From: Chloroflexota bacterium
GTDB taxonomy: Bacteria > Chloroflexota > Anaerolineae > Caldilineales > Caldilineaceae
Length of the DNA: 24,338 nt
Assembly (NCBI GenBank): GCA_003577005.1
Contig: QEUW01000195.1
Span: 1 to 24,338, forward strand
Direction of reading: 5' to 3'
Below the pieces are notes generated by a model, which saw only the letters and a program-made list of their open reading frames with translations, had not been told where the DNA came from and did not search any database. Positions 10,907 to 19,680 of the stretch are shown here, piece by piece. Numbering within the stretch: the first letter of the stretch is position 1; the number at the start of each line of letters is the position of its first letter. A program made the translations under genes and the position numbers.

Positions 10907-10942
10907 AACATAGTGGGCAACATAGTGGGCAACATAGTGGGC
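10907..10942. repeat. Perfect 3 x 12-bp direct repeat upstream of the giant kinase
   Basis: Three exact tandem copies of AACATAGTGGGC (GCCCACTATGTT on the coding strand) fill most of the 69-nt gap between the Mrr-like gene and the kinase gene, ending 6 nt upstream of the kinase ribosome binding site. Perfect identity suggests either recent slippage or an iterated protein-binding site. On the coding strand each copy carries TATGTT, and TTGCCC spans each copy boundary, but the hexamer spacings do not fit a normal 17-bp promoter. Confidence 0.85.
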
Positions 10943-10957
10943 CAAACAGGCAAGTCT

Positions 10958-11617
10958 CTACAAATCCTCCTGGGCGTTGACCAGCGCCACCAGTTTGGGC
11001 CCATCGATCAGCGTGATCGGCTTGCCTTCGACCCAGCGGCGGGCTGCGTTACTAAAGCCGGCAGTTGTGATCAGATAGGCATGCGTCGCCCCGGCATGAA
11101 TCATCGTGCCGTAGAGGTCGCGGAGGATTGGCTCGCCCACATTTGCCCGGTACCGCTTGCACTGGACGATGGCCTGGTGTCCGTGGCCATCGGTGACCAG
11201 GATGTCTACGCCGCCATCCTTGGTGTCGCGTACGTTGACGACATGATAGCCCTGGCGTTCGAAGATGCGCTCGGCCACGCAAGCCTCGAATTCGCTGGGA
11301 GTCAGATTTTGCAACTGCTCCAGATTCAAGGGATGCTGGCGGGGGCTGGCTATTGCGCTGCGCAGGCGGTTCAGCCAGCGCAGCCCGACCGCACGCCAAC
11401 GGAGGGTCACCGCCACGCCCAGCCCGACACAGGTAAACGCTAGGGTGAGGTTAAGCCACCAACCGGAAGAGAACCCCCCACTCCACACGCGGTAGCCGAG
11501 CCAGCTATAGCCCAGCAGCCAGACTGCTGAAACCAACAACAACCGGCCCGTCTGCGTGCGCAGTTGGCCGAGCGGTCGCCATTGGGGTGGTTCAAAGGCG
11601 TAGGTGCGCTGTGACAT
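10958..11617 (-). CDS. Membrane-anchored Mrr-type PD-(D/E)XK restriction endonuclease-like protein
   Basis: This 219-residue protein has two hydrophobic segments near the N-terminus (about residues 25-44 and 53-72) followed by a cytoplasmic Mrr-like nuclease domain. The nuclease signature is complete: helix LTPSEFEACVAERIFERQGY with E111, then TKDGGVDILV with D138, then IVQCKRY with Q152 and K154, the Q-x-K variant of the PD-(D/E)XK core typical of Mrr. The end (ATHAYLITTAGFSNAARRW) matches the family too. Such proteins are thought to cut DNA, in some cases methylated DNA; the role of membrane-tethered forms is not well established. It has no methyltransferase partner here. It lies between repeat element B, which reaches within 7 nt of the start, and the giant kinase on the same strand. 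No ribosome binding site is visible before the ATG. Confidence 0.88.
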   Translation of the reverse strand: MSQRTYAFEPPQWRPLGQLRTQTGRLLLVSAVWLLGYSWLGYRVWSGGFSSGWWLNLTLAFTCVGLGVAVTLRWRAVGLRWLNRLRSAIASPRQHPLNLEQLQNLTPSEFEACVAERIFERQGYHVVNVRDTKDGGVDILVTDGHGHQAIVQCKRYRANVGEPILRDLYGTMIHAGATHAYLITTAGFSNAARRWVEGKPITLIDGPKLVALVNAQEDL

Positions 11618-11623
11618 GGTGCG

Positions 11624-11699
11624 TGATGCGTAATGCGTGATGCGTAATGCGTGATGCGTGATGCGTGGCTGTATCGATTACGGATTACGTATTACGCAT
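11624..11699. repeat. Heptamer tandem-repeat element with imperfect inverted repeat (element B)
   Basis: Six in-phase heptamers run from 11624 to 11665 (TGATGCG, TAATGCG, TGATGCG, TAATGCG, TGATGCG, TGATGCG), followed on the far side by GATTACG, GATTACG, TATTACG at 11676-11696. The two halves are imperfect reverse complements: about 20 of 23 positions match when 11626-11648 is paired with 11677-11699, with a loop of about 28 nt. It fills the gap between methylmalonyl-CoA epimerase and the Mrr-like gene and contains the epimerase stop codon (TAA, 11692-11694). Confidence 0.82.
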
Positions 11700-12099
11700 G
11701 TTTGTCTTTTTGCAGCAACTCGATCATAACGCCGTGCATAGCTTTGGGATGGACAAAGGCGACCAGACCATGCACGCCACGGCGGGGTGCTTCGTCGATG
11801 AGACGCAGACCCTGCGCCCGTAATTCAGCCAGCGTAGCCACGATGTCATCCACCACGAAGCAGATGTGGTGTGTTCCCTCCCCGCGGTTTTGTAGAAAGC
11901 GGGCGACGCCGCTTTCTGTATCGGTGGGAGCAATCAACTCCAGGGTGCTGTTGCCGGCGTCGAGAAAGGCTGCTTCGACCCGTTGGTCTGGGATCAACAG
12001 CCGTTCGAGCAGCGCAAAACCAAGCTGGTCACAGTAGGTCTTCAGGCTCTCGTCGATGCTATGCACAACGATGCCGATATGGTCAAGCTTCTGAAACAT
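11692..12099 (-). CDS. mce: Methylmalonyl-CoA epimerase
   Basis: It interconverts (2S)- and (2R)-methylmalonyl-CoA, feeding the mutase in propionyl-CoA assimilation or propionate formation. At 135 residues it is the normal length for this vicinal-oxygen-chelate fold protein. It has two tandem beta-alpha-beta-beta-beta units, each starting with a metal ligand region: LDHIGIVV (H7) and GTHHICFVV (H77/H78). E54 in TLELIAP and E127 in GVMIELLQ are the other expected ligands or catalytic positions. The motif HPKAMHGVMIELLQ is highly typical of the family. The start overlaps the end of the HEPN remnant by 17 nt, so it is probably read from the same transcript. The last codons and stop lie in repeat element B. 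The cognate mutase, about 500 nt upstream, is broken in this sequence. Confidence 0.95.
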   Translation of the reverse strand: MFQKLDHIGIVVHSIDESLKTYCDQLGFALLERLLIPDQRVEAAFLDAGNSTLELIAPTDTESGVARFLQNRGEGTHHICFVVDDIVATLAELRAQGLRLIDEAPRRGVHGLVAFVHPKAMHGVMIELLQKDKHA

Positions 12100-12280
12100 C
12101 GGAGATGCCCGTCGTTTGTGAAAAGTACTGTTGGGTCATCATCAAAAATTCTGCTGCCCAGGCCAGTGTTTCGCTTGCCTGGACAGAAGTCAGTGTCACC
12201 CCAATCGCATAGTCACCTGTGTGGCGCATATCTTCTGCATCAAGCAAATAGCGATGGAACTTCCTGTCCACAATATTCAT
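12083..12280 (-). pseudogene. Truncated HEPN-domain protein (C-terminal half only)
   Basis: This 65-residue ORF matches the second half of an MNT-associated HEPN protein: KFHRYLLDAEDMRHTGDYAIG, then an alternating helix ending LAWAAEFLMM. Family members are about 110-140 residues and begin with helices containing the R-x4-6-H ribonuclease motif. That half is absent here, and nothing upstream can supply it because the MNT gene ends exactly there: its TGA overlaps the HEPN ATG (ATGA). The simplest reading is an internal deletion that removed the 5' half of the HEPN gene and left an in-frame ATG. If translated, the product should be catalytically dead but might still bind MNT. It overlaps the start of mce by 17 nt. 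Confidence 0.7.
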
Positions 12281-12600
12281 ACAGGAATACTTTCGCGCCG
12301 CACATTGCGCAAAAATGGGGTTTGCTCTCGATCAAATTGTTGCTTGGAAATAAACGAACGTGAGAGAACCAGCTCGTTTTCCAGAGATAATCTACTCACA
12401 ATCTCAGATGTGAGCCGAATGGCCTCGCCGTAATCGAACTCCCCGCGCAGCACAACCAGCACATCGATGTCCGAATCAGGGCGCGCATCGCCACGGGCGC
12501 GCGAGCCAAAGAGCAACATGCGGTCAAACTGATCGCCAAAGATCTGAGCAAACGAGTCGCGCAATACGACCAGCAGATTGTTAAGCTCTGTCTTGATCAT
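12277..12600 (-). CDS. MNT-type minimal nucleotidyltransferase (antitoxin-like)
   Basis: This 107-residue nucleotidyltransferase-fold protein is of the type normally paired with a HEPN toxin. The active-site signature is complete: G32-S33-R-A-R-G, then D44-I-D46 in PDSDIDVLVVL. In characterised MNT/HEPN systems the MNT partner modifies the HEPN RNase by adding AMP to a tyrosine and so neutralises it. The tail PFLRNVRRESIPV matches the usual MNT C-terminus, so the gene looks full length. Its ATG lies 3 nt after the mutase stop codon and its stop overlaps the HEPN remnant start, so it sits within the mutase-epimerase transcript. Without an active HEPN partner its present role is unclear. Confidence 0.87.
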   Translation of the reverse strand: MIKTELNNLLVVLRDSFAQIFGDQFDRMLLFGSRARGDARPDSDIDVLVVLRGEFDYGEAIRLTSEIVSRLSLENELVLSRSFISKQQFDREQTPFLRNVRRESIPV

Positions 12601-12603
12601 AGT

Positions 12604-14263
<1,660 letters not shown>

Positions 14264-14267
<4 letters not shown>

Positions 14268-14373
14268 GCGTTCAGATACCCATTCTGCATCAGATTGGCG
14301 CGTATGGTCGCCACAAATTCTTTGGCCTGTTCGATGCGTTGCTCGATCACATCTTCTCCAACACAGGTGACCA

Positions 14374-14374
<1 letters not shown>
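14264..14374 (-). CDS. Possible 36-residue small protein between recR and the mutase gene
   Basis: A GTG-started ORF of 36 codons fills the gap between recR and the mutase exactly. Its GTG shares one base with the recR stop (TAGTG) and its TGA overlaps the mutase ATG (ATGA). The predicted peptide begins [16 protein letters not shown] and ends in an amphipathic-looking helix up to NGYLNA. I do not recognise it. The tight double overlap is what a translationally coupled small gene would show. It could instead be the 3' remnant of a longer gene lost by deletion, or chance. An upstream in-frame TGA limits it at the 5' end. Confidence 0.35.
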
Positions 14375-15015
<641 letters not shown>

Positions 15016-15024
15016 AATTGCTAT

Positions 15025-15089
15025 GGGATACAGGATACGGAATACAGAATAGGGGATTCGGCGTGCCGATATTCCGTATCCTGTATCCC
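15025..15089. repeat. Heptamer-based inverted repeat with 20-bp perfect arms (element C)
   Basis: Bases 15025-15044 and 15070-15089 are perfect reverse complements over 20 bp, with a 25-nt loop. The left side reads in 7-bp units (GGATACA, GGATACG, GAATACA, GAATAGG, GGATTCG) and the right side in their complements. The loop holds a further small hairpin, CGGC-GT-GCCG. It lies between ybaB and recR, starting 10 nt upstream of the recR start codon. The unit sequence differs from elements A and B but the 7-bp period and layout are the same. Confidence 0.82.
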
Positions 15090-15101
15090 GGACCCTAAAC
15101 G

Positions 15102-15488
15102 TTAGAATCCAAGTCCTGGTGGCAGACCCAGACCGCCGGTCAGCGACCCCATGCGTTCTTCGGCCAGCGCTTTGCTCTTTTGGATCGCTTCGTTGACCGC
15201 GGCCAGAACCATATCTTGCAAGAGTTCGGCGTCATCGGGGTCGACGGCTTCGGGTTTGATGGTGATGGCGCGGATCTCCTGGGCGCCGGTGGCGACGACG
15301 GTCACCATGCCGCCGCCGGCCGTGGCGGTGACTTCTTCGTCGGCCAGGGCTTCCTGGGTCTTTTCCATCTCATCTTGCAGCTTTTGCATTTGTGACATCA
15401 AGTTGCCCATACCGCCGGGTAGTCCTCCTCCCATACCAGGGAGGCCGCCACCACGGGCAAGGCCGCGCATTTTTTTGTTTTTAGCCAT
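15102..15488 (-). CDS. ybaB: YbaB/EbfC family nucleoid-associated protein
   Basis: This small DNA-binding protein forms dimers with a tweezer shape and coats the nucleoid. It is 128 residues. Residues about 30-115 carry the family pattern: MSQMQKLQDEMEKTQEAL, then EEVTATAGGGMVTVVATGAQEIRAITIKPEAV, then ELLQDMVLAAVNEAIQKS. It differs from short homologues (about 105 residues) by a glycine-rich, basic N-terminal stretch of about 28 residues (GGGLPGMGGGLPGGMG) and a glycine-rich tail (GGLGLPPGLGF). Both are common in this family in some phyla and are likely disordered. A good ribosome binding site (AGGAGAG, 8 nt spacer) supports the ATG at 15488. It lies 57 nt after dnaX and upstream of recR, the classical order. 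Confidence 0.96.
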   Translation of the reverse strand: MAKNKKMRGLARGGGLPGMGGGLPGGMGNLMSQMQKLQDEMEKTQEALADEEVTATAGGGMVTVVATGAQEIRAITIKPEAVDPDDAELLQDMVLAAVNEAIQKSKALAEERMGSLTGGLGLPPGLGF

Positions 15489-15545
15489 CGCTGTGTCTCT
15501 CCTGAATCACATTCGTCACACGTGATGAGTGAATCAGCGTCACTC

Positions 15546-17180
15546 TCACGCATCCTGTACCTGTGCGTTCAACTGATTGACGGCGTATTGAACCAGCGGG
15601 TCTGAACCGCTGCTCCCCTGGTCGCTGGCCGGGAGGATTACCATGTGCATCAGTTGCGCCTTCTCGCCTAATTGACATTCCAACTTGACCGGCCGGCCCA
15701 AAATCTGCCCTAGGATCGTCGCGACCTCTTCCTGCGTTTCGGGGCGGGCCACCATATCGCGCGCAAAGTGATTTTCACCAAAGGCAAAAGCTACCGAGCC
15801 GCCGCCCACGGCAATATCGCGGACGCTGTTGAGGGCAGCCTGCACTTTGATCCCACAGCGCTGGCGCACAATGGCCTTAAATTCATTGAGCCGCGCTCGC
15901 AACCGGTGCAGCGTCTCCGTGTCGAGGGGGGGAGGCTCGCCGGACTGTTCGGGTGTAGCGGGCTGGGACTCCGCTGGTTTGGCCAGCGCTCTGGCTGCGC
16001 CTGAAAGAGCTGGCGGCACTGTTGGGGCGCCGGTCGCATCGGGCAGCGGTGTTTGCGTTGAGGTCACACCCATGCCTTGAACCGGCAGGGGGGCAGCTTC
16101 CCCCTGGATCGCTTCGATCAGCGCCAGTTCAAGCGGCAACTGGGGCTGGAATCCCCCTTTGAGTTCGCCGATGGCGGCGCTAAAGCGCTTGATGGCGGCG
16201 AGTGTTACCAACTGAGTGAGACGCTGGGCCTGGGCCTGCATCTGTTGTACCGTCTCGCGCGGCAGGTCGCTGAGGAGATCGGCGGCCCCCGTCATCTGGA
16301 TCACCAATACCCCGCGCAAGTGTTCGACCACTTGGTGGCAGAATTCGGTCAGGCTGGCGCCTTCCAGTAGCAGTTGTTGAATCAACGTCAGCCCAGCAGC
16401 AACATCCTTTGCGGCCACTGCCTCTACCAGCGCGCTGACGGCCTGGCTGTTGACCGCACCCAGCGCCTGCTGCACCTGGGCAAAGGTGACGGTGTCGCTG
16501 CCGTAGCTGAGCATCTGGTCGAGCAGGCTGATGGCGTCACGCATACAGCCCTGAGCAGCGCGGGCAATGGCCGTCAGCGCTTCACCTTCGGCGTCGTAGC
16601 CTTCTGCCTCGACAATGTGGTGCAGGTGGCCGGCAATTTCGGGTACAGCCAGCCGGCGAAAGTCAAAACGCTGGCAACGGCTAATGATGGTTGCCGGGAT
16701 CTTGTGCGGCTCGGTGGTGGCCAGCACAAAGCGGGCGTGGGGGGGCGGCTCTTCCAGCGTCTTCAAGAGTGCATTAAAGGCGCTGTTGCTGAGCATATGC
16801 ACCTCGTCGATGACATAGACTTTATACCGCCCTTCGCTGGGTCGAAAACCCACTTTGTCACGCAGCTCGCGTACATCATCGACACTGTTGTTGCTGGCGG
16901 CGTCGATCTCGATCAGATCCAGCATACGCCCCTCAGTGATAGCGATGCAGGTCATACACTGGTTGCAGGGACGTTCTGCCTGGGGCGCCGTACAGTTGAG
17001 CGCCTTGGCCAGGATGCGCGCCAACGAGGTCTTGCCCGTGCCGCGTGGCCCGGTGAAGAGATATGCGTGCGCTACCCGATCATCGCGCAACGCGTTACGC
17101 AATGTTTGAACCACATGTTCCTGGCCAACCAGTTCGTCAAAATTCTGGCTACGCCATTTGCGGTAGAGTGCTTGTGTCAT
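15546..17180 (-). CDS. dnaX: DNA polymerase III subunit gamma/tau
   Basis: This is the ATPase of the sliding-clamp loader. The 544-residue protein has all family marks in the N-terminal AAA+ domain: LYRKWRSQNFDELVGQEHV at the start, Walker A GPRGTGKT at residues 44-51, four zinc cysteines C63, C72, C75 and C78, Walker B with sensor VYVIDEVHMLS, LLKTLEEPPPHARFVLATTE, and the SRC arginine finger in ISRCQRFDFRRL. The middle domain (about 180-370) follows, then a Pro/Ala-rich linker (about 375-425) and a small C-terminal domain. No obvious A-run slippery site for a shorter gamma form was seen. It is the first gene of the minus-strand run, with a good candidate promoter about 130 nt upstream. Confidence 0.97.
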   Translation of the reverse strand: MTQALYRKWRSQNFDELVGQEHVVQTLRNALRDDRVAHAYLFTGPRGTGKTSLARILAKALNCTAPQAERPCNQCMTCIAITEGRMLDLIEIDAASNNSVDDVRELRDKVGFRPSEGRYKVYVIDEVHMLSNSAFNALLKTLEEPPPHARFVLATTEPHKIPATIISRCQRFDFRRLAVPEIAGHLHHIVEAEGYDAEGEALTAIARAAQGCMRDAISLLDQMLSYGSDTVTFAQVQQALGAVNSQAVSALVEAVAAKDVAAGLTLIQQLLLEGASLTEFCHQVVEHLRGVLVIQMTGAADLLSDLPRETVQQMQAQAQRLTQLVTLAAIKRFSAAIGELKGGFQPQLPLELALIEAIQGEAAPLPVQGMGVTSTQTPLPDATGAPTVPPALSGAARALAKPAESQPATPEQSGEPPPLDTETLHRLRARLNEFKAIVRQRCGIKVQAALNSVRDIAVGGGSVAFAFGENHFARDMVARPETQEEVATILGQILGRPVKLECQLGEKAQLMHMVILPASDQGSSGSDPLVQYAVNQLNAQVQDA

Positions 17181-17307
17181 GGCGATTGTGGAGCCAATGG
17201 CCCCTCAGAGTAGCGGTGCAATCTATGACTTCGCAGCACCGGGCATGCACCGTATAGCCAGTCACCTCAAATCCCCCAGCAATTTAAGGCCGCAATTCTT
17301 TAAGGAT

Positions 17308-17336
17308 AGTGTAACATTGATGCGAATGAGTGGCAA
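17308..17336 (-). promoter_or_regulatory. Candidate sigma-70 promoter for dnaX operon
   Basis: On the minus strand TTGCCA (17336-17331) and TACACT (17313-17308) are separated by exactly 17 bp. The predicted start site would give a leader of about 120 nt before the dnaX ATG. The match is good but not experimentally supported. Confidence 0.5.
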
Positions 17337-17638
17337 CTATTGGGCCGATCCTCCAGGGCTTCGCAAAAGTCGCACCCGTAAAGAGCGCCAAGAGATGACC
17401 CAAGAGATGACCAATGAGGTTCTTAGCCTGGCAAGCACACTTGGCCCATTTGTGCGGATGTTCTGATGAGTCAAGCGCTCGGTGTTGCAGCAACTCTCCG
17501 TAACGGAACGGCGCTTTTGACCGTATTTACCTGTGCTAAGTTTGAAGGTGGCGACGCACTCCACGGCCCGACCACGGTTAAGTGTTGCGCTACCAGTTTG
17601 AATAGAGGGTCGATGTAAAGTCAATAGCCCATTATCGT

Positions 17639-17667
17639 TTGCTAAATAGAGGGCGATCAACTAGAAT
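17639..17667 (+). promoter_or_regulatory. Candidate sigma-70 promoter for the sortase-like lipoprotein gene
   Basis: TTGCTA (17639-17644) and TAGAAT (17662-17667) are separated by 17 bp and lie about 115 nt upstream of the ATG at 17781. A second copy of a short AATAGAGGG-CGAT repeat lies in the spacer. Confidence 0.42.
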
Positions 17668-17780
17668 GACGGCGGTTGTTGTGGCCACCCCAGCCGCGAT
17701 CCATCTCTACACTGGTTCTGAATCAGCCCTTATTAACCGCCATCTACGCAGGTAGACAAACCACGTTTGAGGAATTGCCG

Positions 17781-18458
17781 ATGCTTCGACACCATCTTTG
17801 CTATGTTCGTTCCTGCACCGCGTTACTGGCCATTGCCCTCGTTGCGCTGGGGTTGCTGGCGGGCTGCCAGGTGGTTGTGCTGCCAGTCCCGGTTACGGCG
17901 CCGGCGCTTGCGGATACAACAACCACGACCCAACCCGTAGCCCTCGGAGGTGTCGAGTCATTGGCCCCCCTTCCGGCTGCCCAGGCGTTGGCGCCCGTTC
18001 AACTTTCGATCCCTGCGCTTGGCCTCAACTTGCCGGTGACGCCTATGGGCTGGGAAGTCGTCGATGCAAACGGAGAACGTACGACCAGATGGGTCTTGCC
18101 CGATGATGCTGTGGGTTGGCATGTCAACAGCGCAGGAGCCGGTGGCGCCGGTCGTGTGATTCTTTCGGGCCATCAGCTTCTAGGCACTGCCCCCTTGGCT
18201 CCGCTAGCTCAGGGAGATGTGGAGGTCGGTCAGGAGATCTGGCTCACTGACAGCGACGGCGCCGTCCTTGTTTACGAGGTGGTCGAGGTTTCTGAACCGA
18301 TTGTCCAGACCGGCGCCACTGCCGAGGAAGAGGCCGCGGCAGCAGCCTATCTCGCGCCAACCGACCAGGCCCTGTTGACACTCATCACGGGGTGGCCTGA
18401 TTTTACAACGACGCATCGGGTCTTTGCCGTAGCTGAACTGGTCGGGGTACGCCGTTAG
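17781..18458 (+). CDS. Sortase-fold lipoprotein lacking the catalytic cysteine
   Basis: This 225-residue predicted lipoprotein has a basic N-terminus, a hydrophobic stretch and the lipobox LLAGC with lipid Cys29. After a Thr/Pro-rich spacer (about 35-75) comes a sortase-like domain: LSIPALGLNLPVTP, WVLPDDAVGWHVNSAGAGGAGRVILSGHQ, and the end LLTLITGWPDFTTTHRVFAVAEL. Sortases use a His (LSGH, here His131), a Cys in TLxTC and a downstream Arg. His131 and Arg213 are present, but the Cys position reads Gly204 (TLITG, codon GGG). The protein therefore should not be a transpeptidase by the known mechanism. GAGGA lies 7 nt before the ATG at 17781; an open frame continues upstream but lacks these features. 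It begins the plus-strand envelope cluster. Confidence 0.85.
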   Translation: MLRHHLCYVRSCTALLAIALVALGLLAGCQVVVLPVPVTAPALADTTTTTQPVALGGVESLAPLPAAQALAPVQLSIPALGLNLPVTPMGWEVVDANGERTTRWVLPDDAVGWHVNSAGAGGAGRVILSGHQLLGTAPLAPLAQGDVEVGQEIWLTDSDGAVLVYEVVEVSEPIVQTGATAEEEAAAAAYLAPTDQALLTLITGWPDFTTTHRVFAVAELVGVRR

Positions 18459-18513
18459 TCTGTACCTTTCACAGATTCGGACCGCGCCTGCAATAAGTAA
18501 GAGAAGGTCAGCC

Positions 18514-19617
18514 ATGCCAGCCTCACCGGGTGTGGAACAGAAGCTGTTCTGTTCGGTAATCGTGCCAGTCTATGACGGTGCGGCGACAATCTTGCGCTGT
18601 CTGGATGCGCTGGCCATCCAGACATTCGCCGCCACCTCCTACGAGATCATTGTGGTCGATGATGGCTCACAAGATGATACGGCGCTGCGGGTGCAACGGT
18701 GGATCGATACCCATCCCGCAGTGCAGGCGCGGGTGGTCAGGCAGGCCAATGCCGGCCCCGCCGCGGCGAGGAATCATGGCGCTGGCCTGGCGCAAGCGCC
18801 GATCCTGCTCTTTACAGACGCCGACTGCGCACCGACGCCCACCTGGGTCGCCGCCATGTTGGATGCTTTTGGTGACCCGGCTGTGGTGGGTGTCAAGGGC
18901 GTCTATCGGACCGACCAGAGCGGGCTGGCGCCGCGTTTCGTCCAGGCCGAATATGAGGACCGCTATGACCGCATGAGGGGGCTGCCGGTGATCGATTTTA
19001 TCGACACCTATTCGGCTGGCTACCGGCGCTCCGTCTTTCTGGCGAATGGTGGGTTCGATACGACTTTTCCCACGGCTTCGGTCGAAGACCAGGAGTTTAG
19101 CTTTCGGCTGGCGCGGCAGGGGTTGCGCCTGGTTTTTACACCGCAAGCACAGGTCTTCCATCTACATGATGAGAGCGTGAGCGAGTATGCTCGCCGCAAA
19201 TATGCCATCGGGTATTGGAAAGCGAGAGTGGCGCGCCGGCATCCAGAGCGCATGGTGAACGATAGCCACACACCGCAGGTGCTAAAGCTCCAGATCGTGT
19301 TGATGGCGTTGTTATGCGGGGCTGGACTATTGGGTGCTGCCAGCCGTTTTGTACCGCTGCTGAGGCGTGCGTGGGCGCTGAGTTGGTTTTGTGGCATAGT
19401 TTTTCTGCTGTCGGCGTTGCCTTTTTTGGTGAAGCTGGGCCGCCGCTCTCTCTCGCTGGTTCTGGCTGGCCCGCTGTTTTTGGTCGTGCGGGCGCTGGCG
19501 CTCGGGGCCGGCTTTCTGGTCGGCACGTTTGACTTTGCGCAAAAGCAACGGGCCCCGCTGGCACCCGCCGGGGATCATGGCGCTGCATCGAAATCACAAA
19601 ACGTTCCACAGCCGTAA
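18514..19617 (+). CDS. Membrane-anchored family 2 glycosyltransferase
   Basis: The 367-residue protein has an N-terminal GT-A domain and three hydrophobic segments at the C-terminus (about 255-345), so the catalytic domain should sit at the cytoplasmic face of the membrane. Family marks are SVIVPVYDGAATILRCLDAL, EIIVVDDGSQDDT, NAGPAAARNHGA, the metal-binding FTDADCAPTPTW, and VEDQEFSFRLARQG as the acceptor-side acidic motif. It should move a sugar from a nucleotide sugar to a lipid or surface glycan; donor and acceptor cannot be told. It starts 55 nt after the sortase-like gene. A weak ribosome binding site (GAAGG, about 7 nt spacer) precedes the ATG. It belongs with the other envelope genes downstream. 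Confidence 0.92.
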   Translation: MPASPGVEQKLFCSVIVPVYDGAATILRCLDALAIQTFAATSYEIIVVDDGSQDDTALRVQRWIDTHPAVQARVVRQANAGPAAARNHGAGLAQAPILLFTDADCAPTPTWVAAMLDAFGDPAVVGVKGVYRTDQSGLAPRFVQAEYEDRYDRMRGLPVIDFIDTYSAGYRRSVFLANGGFDTTFPTASVEDQEFSFRLARQGLRLVFTPQAQVFHLHDESVSEYARRKYAIGYWKARVARRHPERMVNDSHTPQVLKLQIVLMALLCGAGLLGAASRFVPLLRRAWALSWFCGIVFLLSALPFLVKLGRRSLSLVLAGPLFLVVRALALGAGFLVGTFDFAQKQRAPLAPAGDHGAASKSQNVPQP

Positions 19618-19620
19618 CTG

Positions 19621-19649
19621 CTCAGGCTGGGCCTCCTGCCTGGCCTGAG
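19621..19649. repeat. Short inverted repeat after the glycosyltransferase gene
   Basis: CTCAGGC (19621-19627) pairs with GCCTGAG (19643-19649), with a further GGC/GCC pairing inside a 2x2 internal loop and a 5-nt apical loop. It begins 3 nt after the glycosyltransferase stop. No T-tract follows, so it is a possible attenuator or stabilising hairpin rather than a standard terminator. Confidence 0.45.
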
Positions 19650-19680
19650 TCGTTACCCACAGCCTTAGGAAACGAAGCGT

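Larger units (their letters stand above)
17181..17780. other. 600-bp divergent intergenic region between dnaX and the sortase-like gene
   Basis: No convincing gene was found. The ORFs present have no recognisable protein features and no ribosome binding sites. The region holds a candidate promoter for each flanking gene, a 2x12-bp direct repeat CAAGAGATGACC (17389-17400 and 17401-17412), and two copies of AATAGAGGG followed by CGAT (17601 and 17645), the second inside the spacer of the plus-strand promoter. The base composition is lower in GC than the neighbouring genes. Confidence 0.6.

Noticed and set aside
10889..10945. Extended N-terminus of the giant kinase with AHYV repeats
   Set aside because: The repeats are only the translation of the 12-bp direct repeat; the internal ATG at 10888 has a strong ribosome binding site.
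17337..17660. Open frame of 107 codons on the minus strand in the dnaX upstream region
   Set aside because: No ribosome binding site, no recognisable motif, unusual composition, and it covers the predicted promoter of the plus-strand gene.
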